Shown: positions 1-7,450, counted from the first letter of the stretch. The stretch is DNA of 10,398 bases from Hyphomicrobiales bacterium (GCA_900299065.1 OMIJ01000112.1:1-10398), one strand, 5' to 3'. The notes: a model not told the origin generated them from the sequence alone. Numbers and translations: made by a program.

Positions 1-45
1 ACACAAGGAGTATCGTCGGCAGCGTCAGATGTGTATAAGAGACAG
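1..45 (+). other. Nextera i5-side sequencing adapter (artefact)
   Basis: This is not genomic DNA. ACAC at 1-4 is the end of the Illumina P5 primer. AAGGAGTA at 5-12 is an eight-base index matching the i5 index I know as 507. TCGTCGGCAGCGTC at 13-26 is the Nextera Read 1 adapter, and AGATGTGTATAAGAGACAG at 27-45 is the 19-base Tn5 mosaic end. The insert starts at 46. The same structure in reverse complement closes the window, so the ends look like terminal inverted repeats although they come from library construction. Confidence 0.98.
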
Positions 46-548
46 CGCCGCTGACAATCAATGCGGTGTCTGGCTATAGCGGTGGCGGCAAAAGCATGAT
101 CGAGGCTTATGAGGCCAGACAGGCGCCGGATTTCGAACTCTATGCATTGGGCCTTGAGCACAAGCATTTGCCGGAGATTGTGACATATTCAAAGTTGGAT
201 CGCCGTCCGATTTTTGTGCCCTCGGTTGCAGATTTCAGGCAGGGCATGTTGGTAAGCATTCCTTTGCATCTCGATGACTTGCCGCATCGACCCAAGGCCA
301 GCGATCTTCAAGCTGTGCTCAAGGCGCATTATGCACAAAGCACTTTTGTAAAAACCCTTGATGTCGATTCATCTGGCAAGCTTGAGCCGCAAGCGCTCAA
401 TGGCAGCAATAATCTGGAATTGCGGGTCTATGGCAATGAAGCGCGTCGCCATGCTGTGCTGGTGGCCAGGCTCGACAATCTGGGCAAGGGCGCTTCTGGT
501 GCTGCGGTGCAAAATCTTGAGCTCATGCTGGGTCTTCAACAGGGCTGA
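46..548 (+). CDS. argC: N-acetyl-gamma-glutamyl-phosphate reductase (type 2 ArgC), 5'-truncated
   Basis: ArgC reduces N-acetyl-glutamyl 5-phosphate to N-acetyl-glutamate 5-semialdehyde with NADPH, the third step of arginine biosynthesis, in the cytoplasm. About 166 codons are visible, roughly the C-terminal half of a family protein of about 310 residues. The reading frame is open from the first insert bases: it begins PLTINAVSGYSGGGKSMIE, and the glycine-rich SGYSGGGK segment is an ArgC signature. Further on are LEHKHLPEI, VPSVADFRQGM and a C-terminal LDNLGKGASGAAVQNLE, all typical of the dimerisation and C-terminal part. The NADPH-binding fold and the catalytic cysteine lie upstream and are missing because the insert ends at the adapter. 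The GTG at 66 is an internal valine codon, not a start. The gene ends at TGA 546-548. Nothing in the visible part suggests a pseudogene. Confidence 0.93.
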
Positions 549-809
549 TCCGGTTTAATGACCCTTTAACCTGTGGCTAAAAGAACACGTTCGCCCAAAT
601 CCTGTGCAAACGCTTTGAATTGAGAGACGCAAGCAAGAGCGTTTCTTTCGACAAGTTGCTCATTTTAATCTAGTTTCCACGCAACGTTGGGTTTGATTCC
701 AGCTTTCGGTCTGACTGGCTTGGCTTTTGGGTCTTGCTCGTTGGATCGCAGATGGTTTAACTCTCAACCAATCGGGCTCGAATAAACCTATCAGAATCGA
801 GCTGGCACC
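549..809. other. Intergenic region between argC and the FadL-type gene
   Basis: This gap of about 260 bases holds no gene I can support on either strand. No clear terminator follows argC: the best hairpin (GGTTTAA at about 551 against TTTAACC at about 564) has a mismatch and no T run. The promoter of the downstream transporter gene should lie here. AT-rich segments around 645-680 contain partial matches such as TTCGAC and TAATCT, but their spacing does not fit a sigma-70 promoter. CAACGTTG at 683-690 is a short palindrome with no assigned role. Confidence 0.5.
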
Positions 810-816
810 GGAGGGG
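810..816 (+). promoter_or_regulatory. Ribosome binding site of the FadL-type gene
   Basis: GGAGGGG lies 4 bases before the ATG at 821. It is the strongest Shine-Dalgarno match in the window and supports that start codon, which is immediately followed by a good signal peptide. Confidence 0.75.
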
Positions 817-820
817 TTCA

Positions 821-2137
821 ATGTCATCCAATTTCAACAAGTCCATTTTGTCGAGCGTTGCTTTTGCCGCTTTGCTGGCTGGCGTCACACAGGCCCATGC
901 AGGCGGCTTTGCCATTCGTGAGCAGAGCGCGGCAGGTCAGGGCCTGTCTTTTGCAGGTGCTGCGGCCGGAGGCGCTGGTCTTGGGTCGGCCTTCTGGAAT
1001 CCGGCAACCCTCACAGATAATGCAGGCTGGCAGTCCGCTTGGAGTGTTACGGGCATTATTCCCTATGCCAAGATCAATCCCACAGGCGGCACTTTAGGTG
1101 CTTTGCCCGGCGCAGAGATTGGTTTGAATGCCCTTGTGCCTGGCTCAACCACTTCCTATCAGGTCAATAGTAATTTGTGGGTTGGCCTGAATGTTGGTGC
1201 GCCTTTTGGTCTTGCAACCAAATCCTTGCCCATGTGGGCTGGTCAGACTTTTGCACTAACTTCGGAAGCCCGATCCACCAATATCACACCGATGATCGCT
1301 TATAAGATCAGCGATATGATTTCTGTGGCCGTTGGCGTTCAGGCTATGCAGTTTTCAGCGCGCTTCACCTCTGCACTGGCTGCTGGCGTTGCAACACCTC
1401 CCACGCTCATTCTCAATGGCAAGAACTGGGGCTATGGTTTCACTGCGGGTGTGACGATCAAGCCGGCCGCTGGCACTGAGATTGGCATTGGCTATCGCTC
1501 GCAGGTTCGTGAGCAGATCAAGGGCAATAATACGATCAGTATTGCTCTCGCTCCGGTTCTTCCTGCTGGCTCTTATGGGATTCAGTCGACAATCAAACTG
1601 CCTGACACGCTGACAATTGGTCTCAAGCAGAAGATCAATGATCAATGGACTGTTTTGGCTGGGTATGAATGGTCGGGTTGGAGTGTGTTTGGCACATTCC
1701 CGATCACTTGCACTGCAGCTGGCGCTATCTGCCCGCCGCCTGCTGCATTGGACTTCCGTTATAGAAATGGCTGGTTCGCTTCGGCTGGTGCTGAATATAA
1801 ATGGAACAAGGATCTGACCATGCGTGCAGGCCTTGCTTATGAGCATTCGCCCATTAGCGATGCCGTGCGCGGTTTGCGTCTGCCTGATAATGATCGCATC
1901 TGGGCCAGCATTGGTGCCAATTATGTGATCTCAGAAAAGACCACGCTTGATGTGGGATACACCCATATCTTCGCAGCGCGTTCAACACCTGTGTCGATCA
2001 CAAGTGCTGTCAATCCTGCCTTTACCACTGCTGCAGCGACTTTGACAGCTGATGTGAAATCGCGTGTCGACATTATATCGGTTGGTCTGCGTTATCGCTT
2101 TGATCAGCCGACCAAGGCTGTTGTTGCCAAATACTAA
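821..2137 (+). CDS. OmpP1/FadL/TodX-family outer membrane transporter
   Basis: The 438-residue product is a predicted 14-strand beta-barrel of the FadL family, which lets long-chain fatty acids or other hydrophobic compounds cross the outer membrane. Residues 1-27 form a signal peptide (basic N-terminus, hydrophobic core, AHA before GGF), giving a mature N-terminus GGFAIREQSAAGQG that matches the N-terminal hatch of the family. N60-P61-A62 fits the conserved NPA motif. Family-like strand segments include NITPMIAYKISD (about 154-165), LPDTLTIGL (260-268), WTVLAGYEWSGWS (276-288) and RLPDNDRIWASIGANY (353-368), with a final strand VGLRYRF at 421-427. The length is normal for the family. Cys297 and Cys304 sit in one putative loop and could form a disulfide. 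The gene stands alone between the argC gap and a strong terminator. Family assignment is secure; the substrate is unknown, so no symbol is given. Confidence 0.92.
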   Translation: MSSNFNKSILSSVAFAALLAGVTQAHAGGFAIREQSAAGQGLSFAGAAAGGAGLGSAFWNPATLTDNAGWQSAWSVTGIIPYAKINPTGGTLGALPGAEIGLNALVPGSTTSYQVNSNLWVGLNVGAPFGLATKSLPMWAGQTFALTSEARSTNITPMIAYKISDMISVAVGVQAMQFSARFTSALAAGVATPPTLILNGKNWGYGFTAGVTIKPAAGTEIGIGYRSQVREQIKGNNTISIALAPVLPAGSYGIQSTIKLPDTLTIGLKQKINDQWTVLAGYEWSGWSVFGTFPITCTAAGAICPPPAALDFRYRNGWFASAGAEYKWNKDLTMRAGLAYEHSPISDAVRGLRLPDNDRIWASIGANYVISEKTTLDVGYTHIFAARSTPVSITSAVNPAFTTAAATLTADVKSRVDIISVGLRYRFDQPTKAVVAKY

Positions 2138-2168
2138 GCTTGTCGCAGAGCAAGCGGGTTTAAAACTG

Positions 2169-2194
2169 AAAAGGCCGGGTTTGCCCGGCCTTTT
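2169..2194. terminator. Bidirectional rho-independent terminator
   Basis: A perfect hairpin has arms GGCCGGG (2173-2179) and CCCGGCC (2184-2190) with a four-base TTTG loop, extended by AAAA before and TTTT after. A T-rich tail (TTTTGTTTT) follows on the plus strand. On the minus strand the downstream sequence is also T-rich (the complement of 2161-2172). It lies between the convergent stop codons of the FadL-type gene (2137) and phaC (2221), so it can end both transcripts. Confidence 0.92.
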
Positions 2195-2220
2195 GTTTTG
2201 AGAGTTTATGCATTTGAAGC

Positions 2221-4101
2221 TCAGGCTTTGACTTTTACATATTCGCCCGGCGCATCGCCCAATACAGTTAATTTACCCTGACCGGGTTGACGAGCCTGCA
2301 CTTGCTCGGGCGCTTGTTGCTTCATCCAATCGATCCAATCCAGCCACCAGCTGCCGGGATGTTCTGTGGCTGATGTGACCCAGGCATCAAATGTGCCGTC
2401 TGGCTTTCCACCCGTCCAATATTGATATTTGGGCTTGTCGGCAGGATTAACGACGCCAGCAATATGACCTGATCCAGACAGCACATAGCGCACATCGCCG
2501 CCAAATAATTTGGCACCCGTAAACACCGAGCGGGCAGGGGCAATATGATCTTCCTTGGCGGCCAGTTCATAGATCGGGATTTTCACCTTGTGCAGATCAA
2601 GAGTGACATTGCCAATCTGCATGCGTCCTTGCGAGAGATCATTCTGCAAATAGCAATGACGCAGATAAAAGGCATGATTGGCTGCTGGCATGCGGGTGGA
2701 ATCTGAATTCCAGCTCAACAGATCAAAGGGCATGGGCTCTTTGCCCTTGAGATAATTATTGACTACATAGGACCAGATCAATTCACTCGGGCGTAACATA
2801 TTAAAGGCTGCGGCCATGCGCGCGCCTTCCAGATAGCCTGTTTCGTGCATTTTCTCTTCAAGGTTCTTGATGCGCTCGGCATCAACAAAAACCTTCAGAT
2901 CCCCCGCATCGGTGAAATCAACTTGCGTGGTCAGGAAAGTCGCATTTTGTATGCGATCATCATTTGTTGCGGCCATATAAGCGAGTGTGACAGCCAGCAA
3001 AGTGCCACCGACACAATAACCCATGGCCGAGACATGCCGCTCGCCGGTTGCTTGTTCAATTGCAGAGAGTGCGGCAAATATGCCCTCTTCCATATAGGCT
3101 TCAAAATCCTTATCGGCATGGCGTTCATCAGGATTGACCCATGAGACGACAAAGACAGTGAGGCCTTGTGCTACACACCATCGAATGAAACTTTTCTCGC
3201 GGTTGAGGTCGAGCACATAAAATTTATTGATCCAGGGCGGCAGGATCAGCAAGGGCCTGCGATAAACCTGCTCCGTTGTTGGCGTATATTGAATTAGCTC
3301 AATCAGATCATTGCGAAACACAACTTTGCCCGGCGTATTGGCCATATCAACGCCCAGCACGAGTTTGGAGGAATCGCTCTGGCGAATTTTCACCTGGCCT
3401 TTGCCAGCTTCAATATCCTCCGCCAGCATATGAAGTCCGCGCACGAGATTTTCGCCATTTTGCACAAATGTCTCGCGCAGCAATTCAGGATTAGTGGCAA
3501 GGAAATTGGAAGGCGAAATCGCACCGCTAATCTGACGCAAATAAAATTCGGCTTTTTGTTTCTCGAATGGATCCAGTCCTTGCGTCTTGGCGACAATATC
3601 ATTGGCCCAATTGGTGCCAATCAGATAGGCCTGACGCAGAAAATCAAAATAAGGATTGGTCTGCCATTCTGGATCGGCAAAGCGCTTGTCGGATTTGTCG
3701 AGTGGCACGACTGGTGCGACTGTCTCGCCTTGCAGGCGGTGCAGAGTTTGCGACCACAGCGAGATGAATTGTTGAGAGAGGGCGGATTGTGCCTCAAGGG
3801 TTTTTTGCGGATCCGAGAGCCAGCATTCAGCTACACGGCCAAGCGTTTTGACGGCATCGGAGACATGTTCAGCCATGTCTGAATTGGTCTTGCCGCTTTC
3901 AATAGGCTTGAGATAGGCGGATAGGACTTTACCGCCTTCCCCAATTAGACGCGCCATATTGGTCGATAAGGCCTCCATATCAGGCAATTTTGGATTTATC
4001 TCCTCGGCGTTAGGGCCGTTCGGATTGCGGGGCTCTGGTTTGAGGGCAATAGGCTGAGCCTGTGGGGCGATCTCCTCTGCCTTGCCGGTCTTTCTGGTCA
4101 T
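2221..4101 (-). CDS. phaC: Class I poly(3-hydroxyalkanoate) synthase
   Basis: PhaC polymerises (R)-3-hydroxyacyl-CoA, usually 3-hydroxybutyryl-CoA, into polyester at the surface of storage granules, releasing CoA. The 626-residue product has an N-terminal PhaC domain (about 120-290, including WQTNPYFDFLRQAYL at 146-160) and an alpha/beta-hydrolase core. The lipase-like box is GYCVGG, with nucleophile Cys363. Asp518 (AAKEDHIAP) and His546 (SGSGHIAGVVNP) complete the triad; the 28-residue Asp-His spacing equals that of the Cupriavidus necator enzyme. PPWINKFYVLDL (288-299) and the tryptophan-rich HPGSWWLDWIDWM (581-593) are also class I features. The protein is somewhat longer than the roughly 590-residue class I reference because of a proline-rich, low-complexity N-terminus (1-40). 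The ATG at 4101 has a GGGGGA Shine-Dalgarno just upstream. No phaA, phaB, phasin or phaR gene is next to it. It is divergent from a secreted-protein gene. Confidence 0.96.
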   Translation of the reverse strand: MTRKTGKAEEIAPQAQPIALKPEPRNPNGPNAEEINPKLPDMEALSTNMARLIGEGGKVLSAYLKPIESGKTNSDMAEHVSDAVKTLGRVAECWLSDPQKTLEAQSALSQQFISLWSQTLHRLQGETVAPVVPLDKSDKRFADPEWQTNPYFDFLRQAYLIGTNWANDIVAKTQGLDPFEKQKAEFYLRQISGAISPSNFLATNPELLRETFVQNGENLVRGLHMLAEDIEAGKGQVKIRQSDSSKLVLGVDMANTPGKVVFRNDLIELIQYTPTTEQVYRRPLLILPPWINKFYVLDLNREKSFIRWCVAQGLTVFVVSWVNPDERHADKDFEAYMEEGIFAALSAIEQATGERHVSAMGYCVGGTLLAVTLAYMAATNDDRIQNATFLTTQVDFTDAGDLKVFVDAERIKNLEEKMHETGYLEGARMAAAFNMLRPSELIWSYVVNNYLKGKEPMPFDLLSWNSDSTRMPAANHAFYLRHCYLQNDLSQGRMQIGNVTLDLHKVKIPIYELAAKEDHIAPARSVFTGAKLFGGDVRYVLSGSGHIAGVVNPADKPKYQYWTGGKPDGTFDAWVTSATEHPGSWWLDWIDWMKQQAPEQVQARQPGQGKLTVLGDAPGEYVKVKA

Positions 4102-4165
4102 TTGTCCCCCGTACCGTCAAACTGCTCAGAGCCTGAATTTCAAATGGAGCCTGAACCCAGTTTAC

Positions 4166-4207
4166 GCCATATTAGGATCATAAGACAGATATGGCACAAT
4201 GCGCCAT
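4166..4207. promoter_or_regulatory. Candidate operator: three alternating GCCAT half-sites in the divergent promoter region
   Basis: The 150-base space between the divergent starts of phaC (4101) and the secreted-protein gene (4252) contains GCCATAT at 4166-4172, its inverse ATATGGC at 4189-4195 (16-base spacer), and a third half-site GCCAT at 4203-4207 that forms another inverted pair with ATGGC at 4191-4195 (7-base spacer). Such repeated dyads are typical of repressor or activator sites in a shared promoter. No confident -35/-10 pair was found on either strand, so the regulator and the regulated gene are inferred. Short dyads also occur by chance. Confidence 0.35.
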
Positions 4208-4251
4208 TGGGCGAAGATGGCCGATTCTCTGCCACAGGGGTTATCGTTCAG

Positions 4252-4689
4252 ATGAAGTCTCGAAATGTGTTGAGTTTATCGGCTGCTGGGCTTTTGATCT
4301 TTCTTTCGGGGGGGATTGTCCCGGCTCCCTTATGGGCGCAAGAGGCCAATGGTGATGGATTGGCCGCCCTTGCCAAGGCCTTTCAACAAAAGACAGATGT
4401 GCCACCTGCGGCCGATTTTGTTCAAAAATCGCGTGGTAAAGCCAACCAGCAGGGATTTATCCCTGTTCATGCCGCCCGTTCCCAGCCCAAAGGCAAGCCC
4501 CTGAGCGGGGATCAAATCCGCGCTCGTGAAGCCGAATTGCAGCAAGTGCTTACCCGCAATGCAGCTCTGGCAGAGCAAAGACCTCCCACACTTAAGGGCC
4601 AATCGGCCGCAGGGGCCAAAAAGGCTGCCAAAACCGTCCGCAAACCGCCTGCCGCTGCTCCCTGTATTCTGACCTGCCAAATCAAATAA
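4252..4689 (+). CDS. Small secreted protein of unknown function
   Basis: I do not recognise a family. From the ATG at 4252 the product has 145 residues, starting with a clear signal peptide (MKSR, hydrophobic core to about residue 26, probable cleavage after LWA at 27-29). The mature protein of about 116 residues is hydrophilic. It includes a charged segment likely to be helical (SGDQIRAREAELQQVL, about 85-100), an Ala/Lys/Pro-rich stretch (118-136) and a C-terminal pair of cysteines, C138 and C142 (CILTC), near the end of the chain. It is probably periplasmic; a disulfide or metal site at the CxxxC is possible. The frame is open back to a TTG at 4102, but that longer form would bury the signal peptide and span the promoter region, so 4252 is preferred; AGGGG at 4236-4240 is a weak, distant ribosome site. 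It lies between phaC (divergent) and the aminotransferase gene, 94 bases ahead. Confidence 0.7.
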   Translation: MKSRNVLSLSAAGLLIFLSGGIVPAPLWAQEANGDGLAALAKAFQQKTDVPPAADFVQKSRGKANQQGFIPVHAARSQPKGKPLSGDQIRAREAELQQVLTRNAALAEQRPPTLKGQSAAGAKKAAKTVRKPPAAAPCILTCQIK

Positions 4690-4783
4690 ACGACCACACC
4701 AAATAGCTCTGACTGGATGACTTACCATGGACCCCAGGGCGACAATCGTTTAGACCGTAGGGACTTGAATCGGGATTACGCTG

Positions 4784-6007
4784 ATGAACGACTTTCACCG
4801 TGTGCGCAGACTACCGCCCTATGTTTTTGAGCATGTGAATAGGCTCAAGGCGCAGGCTCGTCTGGCCGGCGCTGACATTGTTGACCTTGGCATGGGTAAT
4901 CCGGATCTGCCAGCCCCGCGCCATGTCATCGAAAAACTGGTTGAAACGGCAGGTAAGCCACGCACGGATCGCTATTCTGCCTCCAAGGGCATTGCGGGTT
5001 TGCGGCGCGCACAGGCGGGTTATTATGAGCGGCGCTTTGGCGTGAAGCTCAATCCCGATACACAAGTCATCACAACTCTGGGATCGAAAGAGGGCTTTGC
5101 CAATATGGCACAGGCGATCACTGCGCCCGGTGATGTGGTGATTGTGCCCAATCCGTCTTATCCCATCCATGCCTTTGGCTTTTTGATGGCAGGTGGTGTC
5201 ATTCGCTCGGTGCCGGCTGATCCCACGCCGGATTTCTTCAGCACACTCGAGCGCGCTGTTACGCATTCTATTCCCAAGCCCATTGCAGTTGTGGTGTGTT
5301 ATCCATCCAATCCGACTGCGAAAGTGGCTTCGCTCGATTTCTATAAGGATCTCGTCGCCTTTGCGAAGAAGCACGAAATCTTTGTTCTATCGGACCTCGC
5401 TTATGCCGAAGTCTATTTTGACGACAATCCGCCGCCTTCTATTTTACAGATTCCCGGCGCCAATGACGTGGCAGTTGAATTCTCCTCTATGTCGAAAACA
5501 TTTTCCATGGCGGGATGGCGTATCGGTTTTGCCGTTGGCAATGAGCGCTTATTGGCAGCTCTCGCACGTGTGAAGAGCTATCTGGATTATGGCGCTTATA
5601 CGCCTATTCAGGTTGCGGCAACGGCGGCATTAAATGGGCCGGATGATTGCATTGTTGAGATGCGCAATATTTATCGTCGCCGGCGCGATGTGCTTGTGGA
5701 GAGCTTTGCCGCTGCTGGCTGGGACATGCCTGCGCCGCAAGCGACTATGTTCGCATGGGTTCCTGTGCCCGAGAAATTCCGTCATCTGGGCAGTTTGGAA
5801 TTTTCAAAATTGCTCATTGAAAAAGCGGATGTGGCGGTTGCCCCTGGCATTGGCTTTGGTGAATATGGCGATGAATTTGTGCGTCTCGCCATTGTTGAAA
5901 ATGAACAACGTATTCGTCAGGCCGCGCGTGGTATCCGGCGCTTCTTTGATAGCGCCGATACAATTCTCGATAATGTCATTCAACTGAAATCGCGCAACCA
6001 GGCTTGA
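4784..6007 (+). CDS. alaC: PLP-dependent class I/II aminotransferase, AlaC / LL-diaminopimelate aminotransferase-like
   Basis: This 407-residue fold-type I aminotransferase transfers amino groups between an amino acid and a 2-oxoacid in the cytoplasm. Visible signatures are the N-terminal VDLGMGNPDLPAP (33-45), YPSNPT with Asn176, LSDLAYAEVYF with the pyridine-binding Asp204, the Schiff-base lysine Lys238 in SMSKTFSMAGWR, the phosphate-contacting Arg246, and the substrate-carboxylate Arg367 in DEFVRLAI. Length and motifs match the E. coli AlaC (YfdZ) group, members of which are often labelled LL-diaminopimelate aminotransferase by similarity. Glutamate-pyruvate transamination (alanine synthesis) is the better-supported activity of the E. 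coli relative; the actual substrate here is inferred. A modest CGGGA at 4771-4775 precedes the ATG by 8 bases. hom follows 79 bases downstream in the same direction, consistent with joint expression of aspartate-family and alanine genes. Confidence 0.85.
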   Translation: MNDFHRVRRLPPYVFEHVNRLKAQARLAGADIVDLGMGNPDLPAPRHVIEKLVETAGKPRTDRYSASKGIAGLRRAQAGYYERRFGVKLNPDTQVITTLGSKEGFANMAQAITAPGDVVIVPNPSYPIHAFGFLMAGGVIRSVPADPTPDFFSTLERAVTHSIPKPIAVVVCYPSNPTAKVASLDFYKDLVAFAKKHEIFVLSDLAYAEVYFDDNPPPSILQIPGANDVAVEFSSMSKTFSMAGWRIGFAVGNERLLAALARVKSYLDYGAYTPIQVAATAALNGPDDCIVEMRNIYRRRRDVLVESFAAAGWDMPAPQATMFAWVPVPEKFRHLGSLEFSKLLIEKADVAVAPGIGFGEYGDEFVRLAIVENEQRIRQAARGIRRFFDSADTILDNVIQLKSRNQA

Positions 6008-6014
6008 TCGGAGA

Positions 6015-6039
6015 TTGCAAGCTTAATGCTTAATTGCAA
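6015..6039 (+). repeat. Imperfect inverted repeat between alaC and hom
   Basis: TTGCAAGC (6015-6022) can pair with GCTT (6028-6031) and, across a four-base AATT bulge, GCAA (6036-6039), with a TTAAT loop. The block is also flanked by a direct repeat TGATCGG (6005-6011 and 6043-6049). The hairpin is AT-rich and lacks a T run, so it is not a normal terminator. It could be an RNA processing or regulatory element, or nothing. Confidence 0.3.
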
Positions 6040-6086
6040 AGCTGATCGGCACTTCAACCTCTTACTCTAACCAGTCAGTCTTACTC

Positions 6087-7400
6087 ATGGTCGAGCCCAT
6101 TCGTGTTGGTATAGCCGGATTAGGAACCGTTGGCGTTTCTGTCATGCGTCTGTTGGAGCGTCAAAGCAATGCTTTGGCCAGCCGCACCGGCCGCTCGATT
6201 GTGCTGATCGCTGTGAGTTCGCGTGATCGCAAACGCGATCGTGGTGTTGATCTGTCGCATGTCGAATGGTTTGATGATCCTGTGGCTTTGGCCAAATCGA
6301 CAAAAATCGACATTTTTGTTGAACTCATTGGCGGCGATGAAGGGCCTGCACGTTTATCGGTTGAAGCGGCGCTCAATGCAGGCAAATCAGTGGTCACAGC
6401 CAATAAGGCTTTGCTCGCCAAGCACGGGATGGAATTAGCCAAGCTCGCCGAAGATAAACGCGTGGCACTTGCATTCGAGGCTTCTGTTGCAGGCGGTATT
6501 CCGATTGTCAAAACTTTGCGCGAAGGTCTTGCTGGCAATCAGATTGAGCGCGTCTATGGCATATTGAATGGCACGTGCAATTACATTCTCTCGCGCATGG
6601 AGCGCGAGCATATGTCTTTTGCAGATTGTTTGGCAGAGGCGCAGCGTCTTGGCTATGCTGAAGCTGATCCCACCTTCGACATTGGTGGCTTTGATACGGC
6701 GCATAAATTATCCATCCTCTCTTCTCTGGCTTTTGGCACAGCGATAGATGCCGGTGCTGTTCATATAGAAGGGATTGAATCCATTTCTCTGGCGGATCTT
6801 CAATCTGCTGAAGAGCTTGGTTATCGCATCAAATTGCTCGGCGTAGCGCAGCGTACAGCCAAGGGGATTGAACAGCGTGTGCATCCCACAATGGTGCCGC
6901 GCTCATCCTCAATCGCGCAAGTCATGGGCGTGACCAATGCTGTAACGATTGATGCGGATGCGGTGAAAGAACTTACCCTTGTTGGTCCAGGCGCGGGTGG
7001 CGAGGCGACAGCCTCTGCTGTGGTTGCTGATATTTCCGACATTGCCAAGGGTGTGCGCTCTGTGCCGCTTGGTCTGCCGGTTGCAACACTTGATCATTCC
7101 CCGCGCGTGGCGGTGCAGCGTCACGAAGGGGGTTATTATATTCGCTTGTCCGTCTTTGATCGTCCGGGTGCTTTTGCCTCGATTGCTACGCGCATGGCGG
7201 AGCGACAAATCTCGCTGGAGAGCATTATGCAGCGCTCGGGCAAGGGTACAACAACATCGAATGGCCCAGGCGATCCCGTGCAAGTTGTGCTGATCACTTA
7301 TGCTACAACTGAGACGGTTATCCACGAGGCTATCGAATATGTGGTGAAAGATGGCTATATCGCCGAAAAGCCGCAAGTGATCCGGATCGAGCGGGAATAG
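6087..7400 (+). CDS. hom: Homoserine dehydrogenase with C-terminal ACT domain
   Basis: Hom reduces aspartate 4-semialdehyde to homoserine with NAD(P)H, the committed step towards threonine, methionine and isoleucine. The 437-residue product has the monofunctional three-domain layout. The nucleotide-binding Rossmann domain starts with VGIAGLGTVG (7-16) and includes TANKALL (104-110) with Lys107. The catalytic domain shows GILNGTCNYILSRM (158-171), AEADPTFDIGGFDTAHKL (191-208) with the expected acid-base pair Asp203 and Lys207, and the PGAGGEATASAVVAD segment (301-315). The ACT domain (about 350-435, YYIRLSVFDRPGAFASIA) is usually the site of threonine feedback inhibition. No aspartokinase domain is fused. 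The ATG at 6087 is the only start that keeps the Rossmann motif at the N-terminus; no Shine-Dalgarno is visible before it. It sits 79 bases after alaC and 62 before glpX. Confidence 0.96.
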   Translation: MVEPIRVGIAGLGTVGVSVMRLLERQSNALASRTGRSIVLIAVSSRDRKRDRGVDLSHVEWFDDPVALAKSTKIDIFVELIGGDEGPARLSVEAALNAGKSVVTANKALLAKHGMELAKLAEDKRVALAFEASVAGGIPIVKTLREGLAGNQIERVYGILNGTCNYILSRMEREHMSFADCLAEAQRLGYAEADPTFDIGGFDTAHKLSILSSLAFGTAIDAGAVHIEGIESISLADLQSAEELGYRIKLLGVAQRTAKGIEQRVHPTMVPRSSSIAQVMGVTNAVTIDADAVKELTLVGPGAGGEATASAVVADISDIAKGVRSVPLGLPVATLDHSPRVAVQRHEGGYYIRLSVFDRPGAFASIATRMAERQISLESIMQRSGKGTTTSNGPGDPVQVVLITYATTETVIHEAIEYVVKDGYIAEKPQVIRIERE

Positions 7401-7423
7401 TCACACTGTCAATTAACGTCCAT

Positions 7424-7439
7424 CCCGCATTATGCGGAT
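7424..7439 (+). repeat. Short hairpin between hom and glpX
   Basis: CCGCA (7425-7429), a TTA loop and TGCGG (7433-7437) form a five-pair stem that extends with AT pairs across a one-base bulge. There is no T run after it, so it is unlikely to stop transcription fully. It ends 13 bases before the glpX ribosome site and might mark an mRNA processing or attenuation point. Confidence 0.3.
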
Positions 7440-7450
7440 CTGAATTCATC

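Noticed and set aside
66..68. GTG at 66 as the start of a short complete protein
   Set aside because: The frame is open to the adapter junction, and the residues before it (PLTINA) continue the ArgC family alignment, so the codon is an internal valine.
551..570. Terminator hairpin after argC
   Set aside because: The stem has an internal mismatch, few G-C pairs and no following T run.
1355..1846. 163-codon minus-strand frame inside the FadL-type gene
   Set aside because: It is fully antisense to a recognised membrane protein, and its composition shows no family motif.
4192..4212. Sigma-54 promoter beginning TGGCAC upstream of phaC
   Set aside because: The -24-like TGGCAC is present, but no TTGC follows at the required spacing on that strand, and it points away from phaC.
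4102..4251. N-terminal extension of the secreted protein from a TTG at 4102
   Set aside because: It would start next to the divergent phaC start codon, cover the shared promoter region and place 50 polar residues before a clear signal peptide. No ribosome site supports it.
4727..4753. Eight-codon frame (MDPRATIV) before alaC as a leader peptide
   Set aside because: It has no run of regulatory codons, no attenuator hairpins after it and no clear ribosome site; a frame this short is expected by chance.
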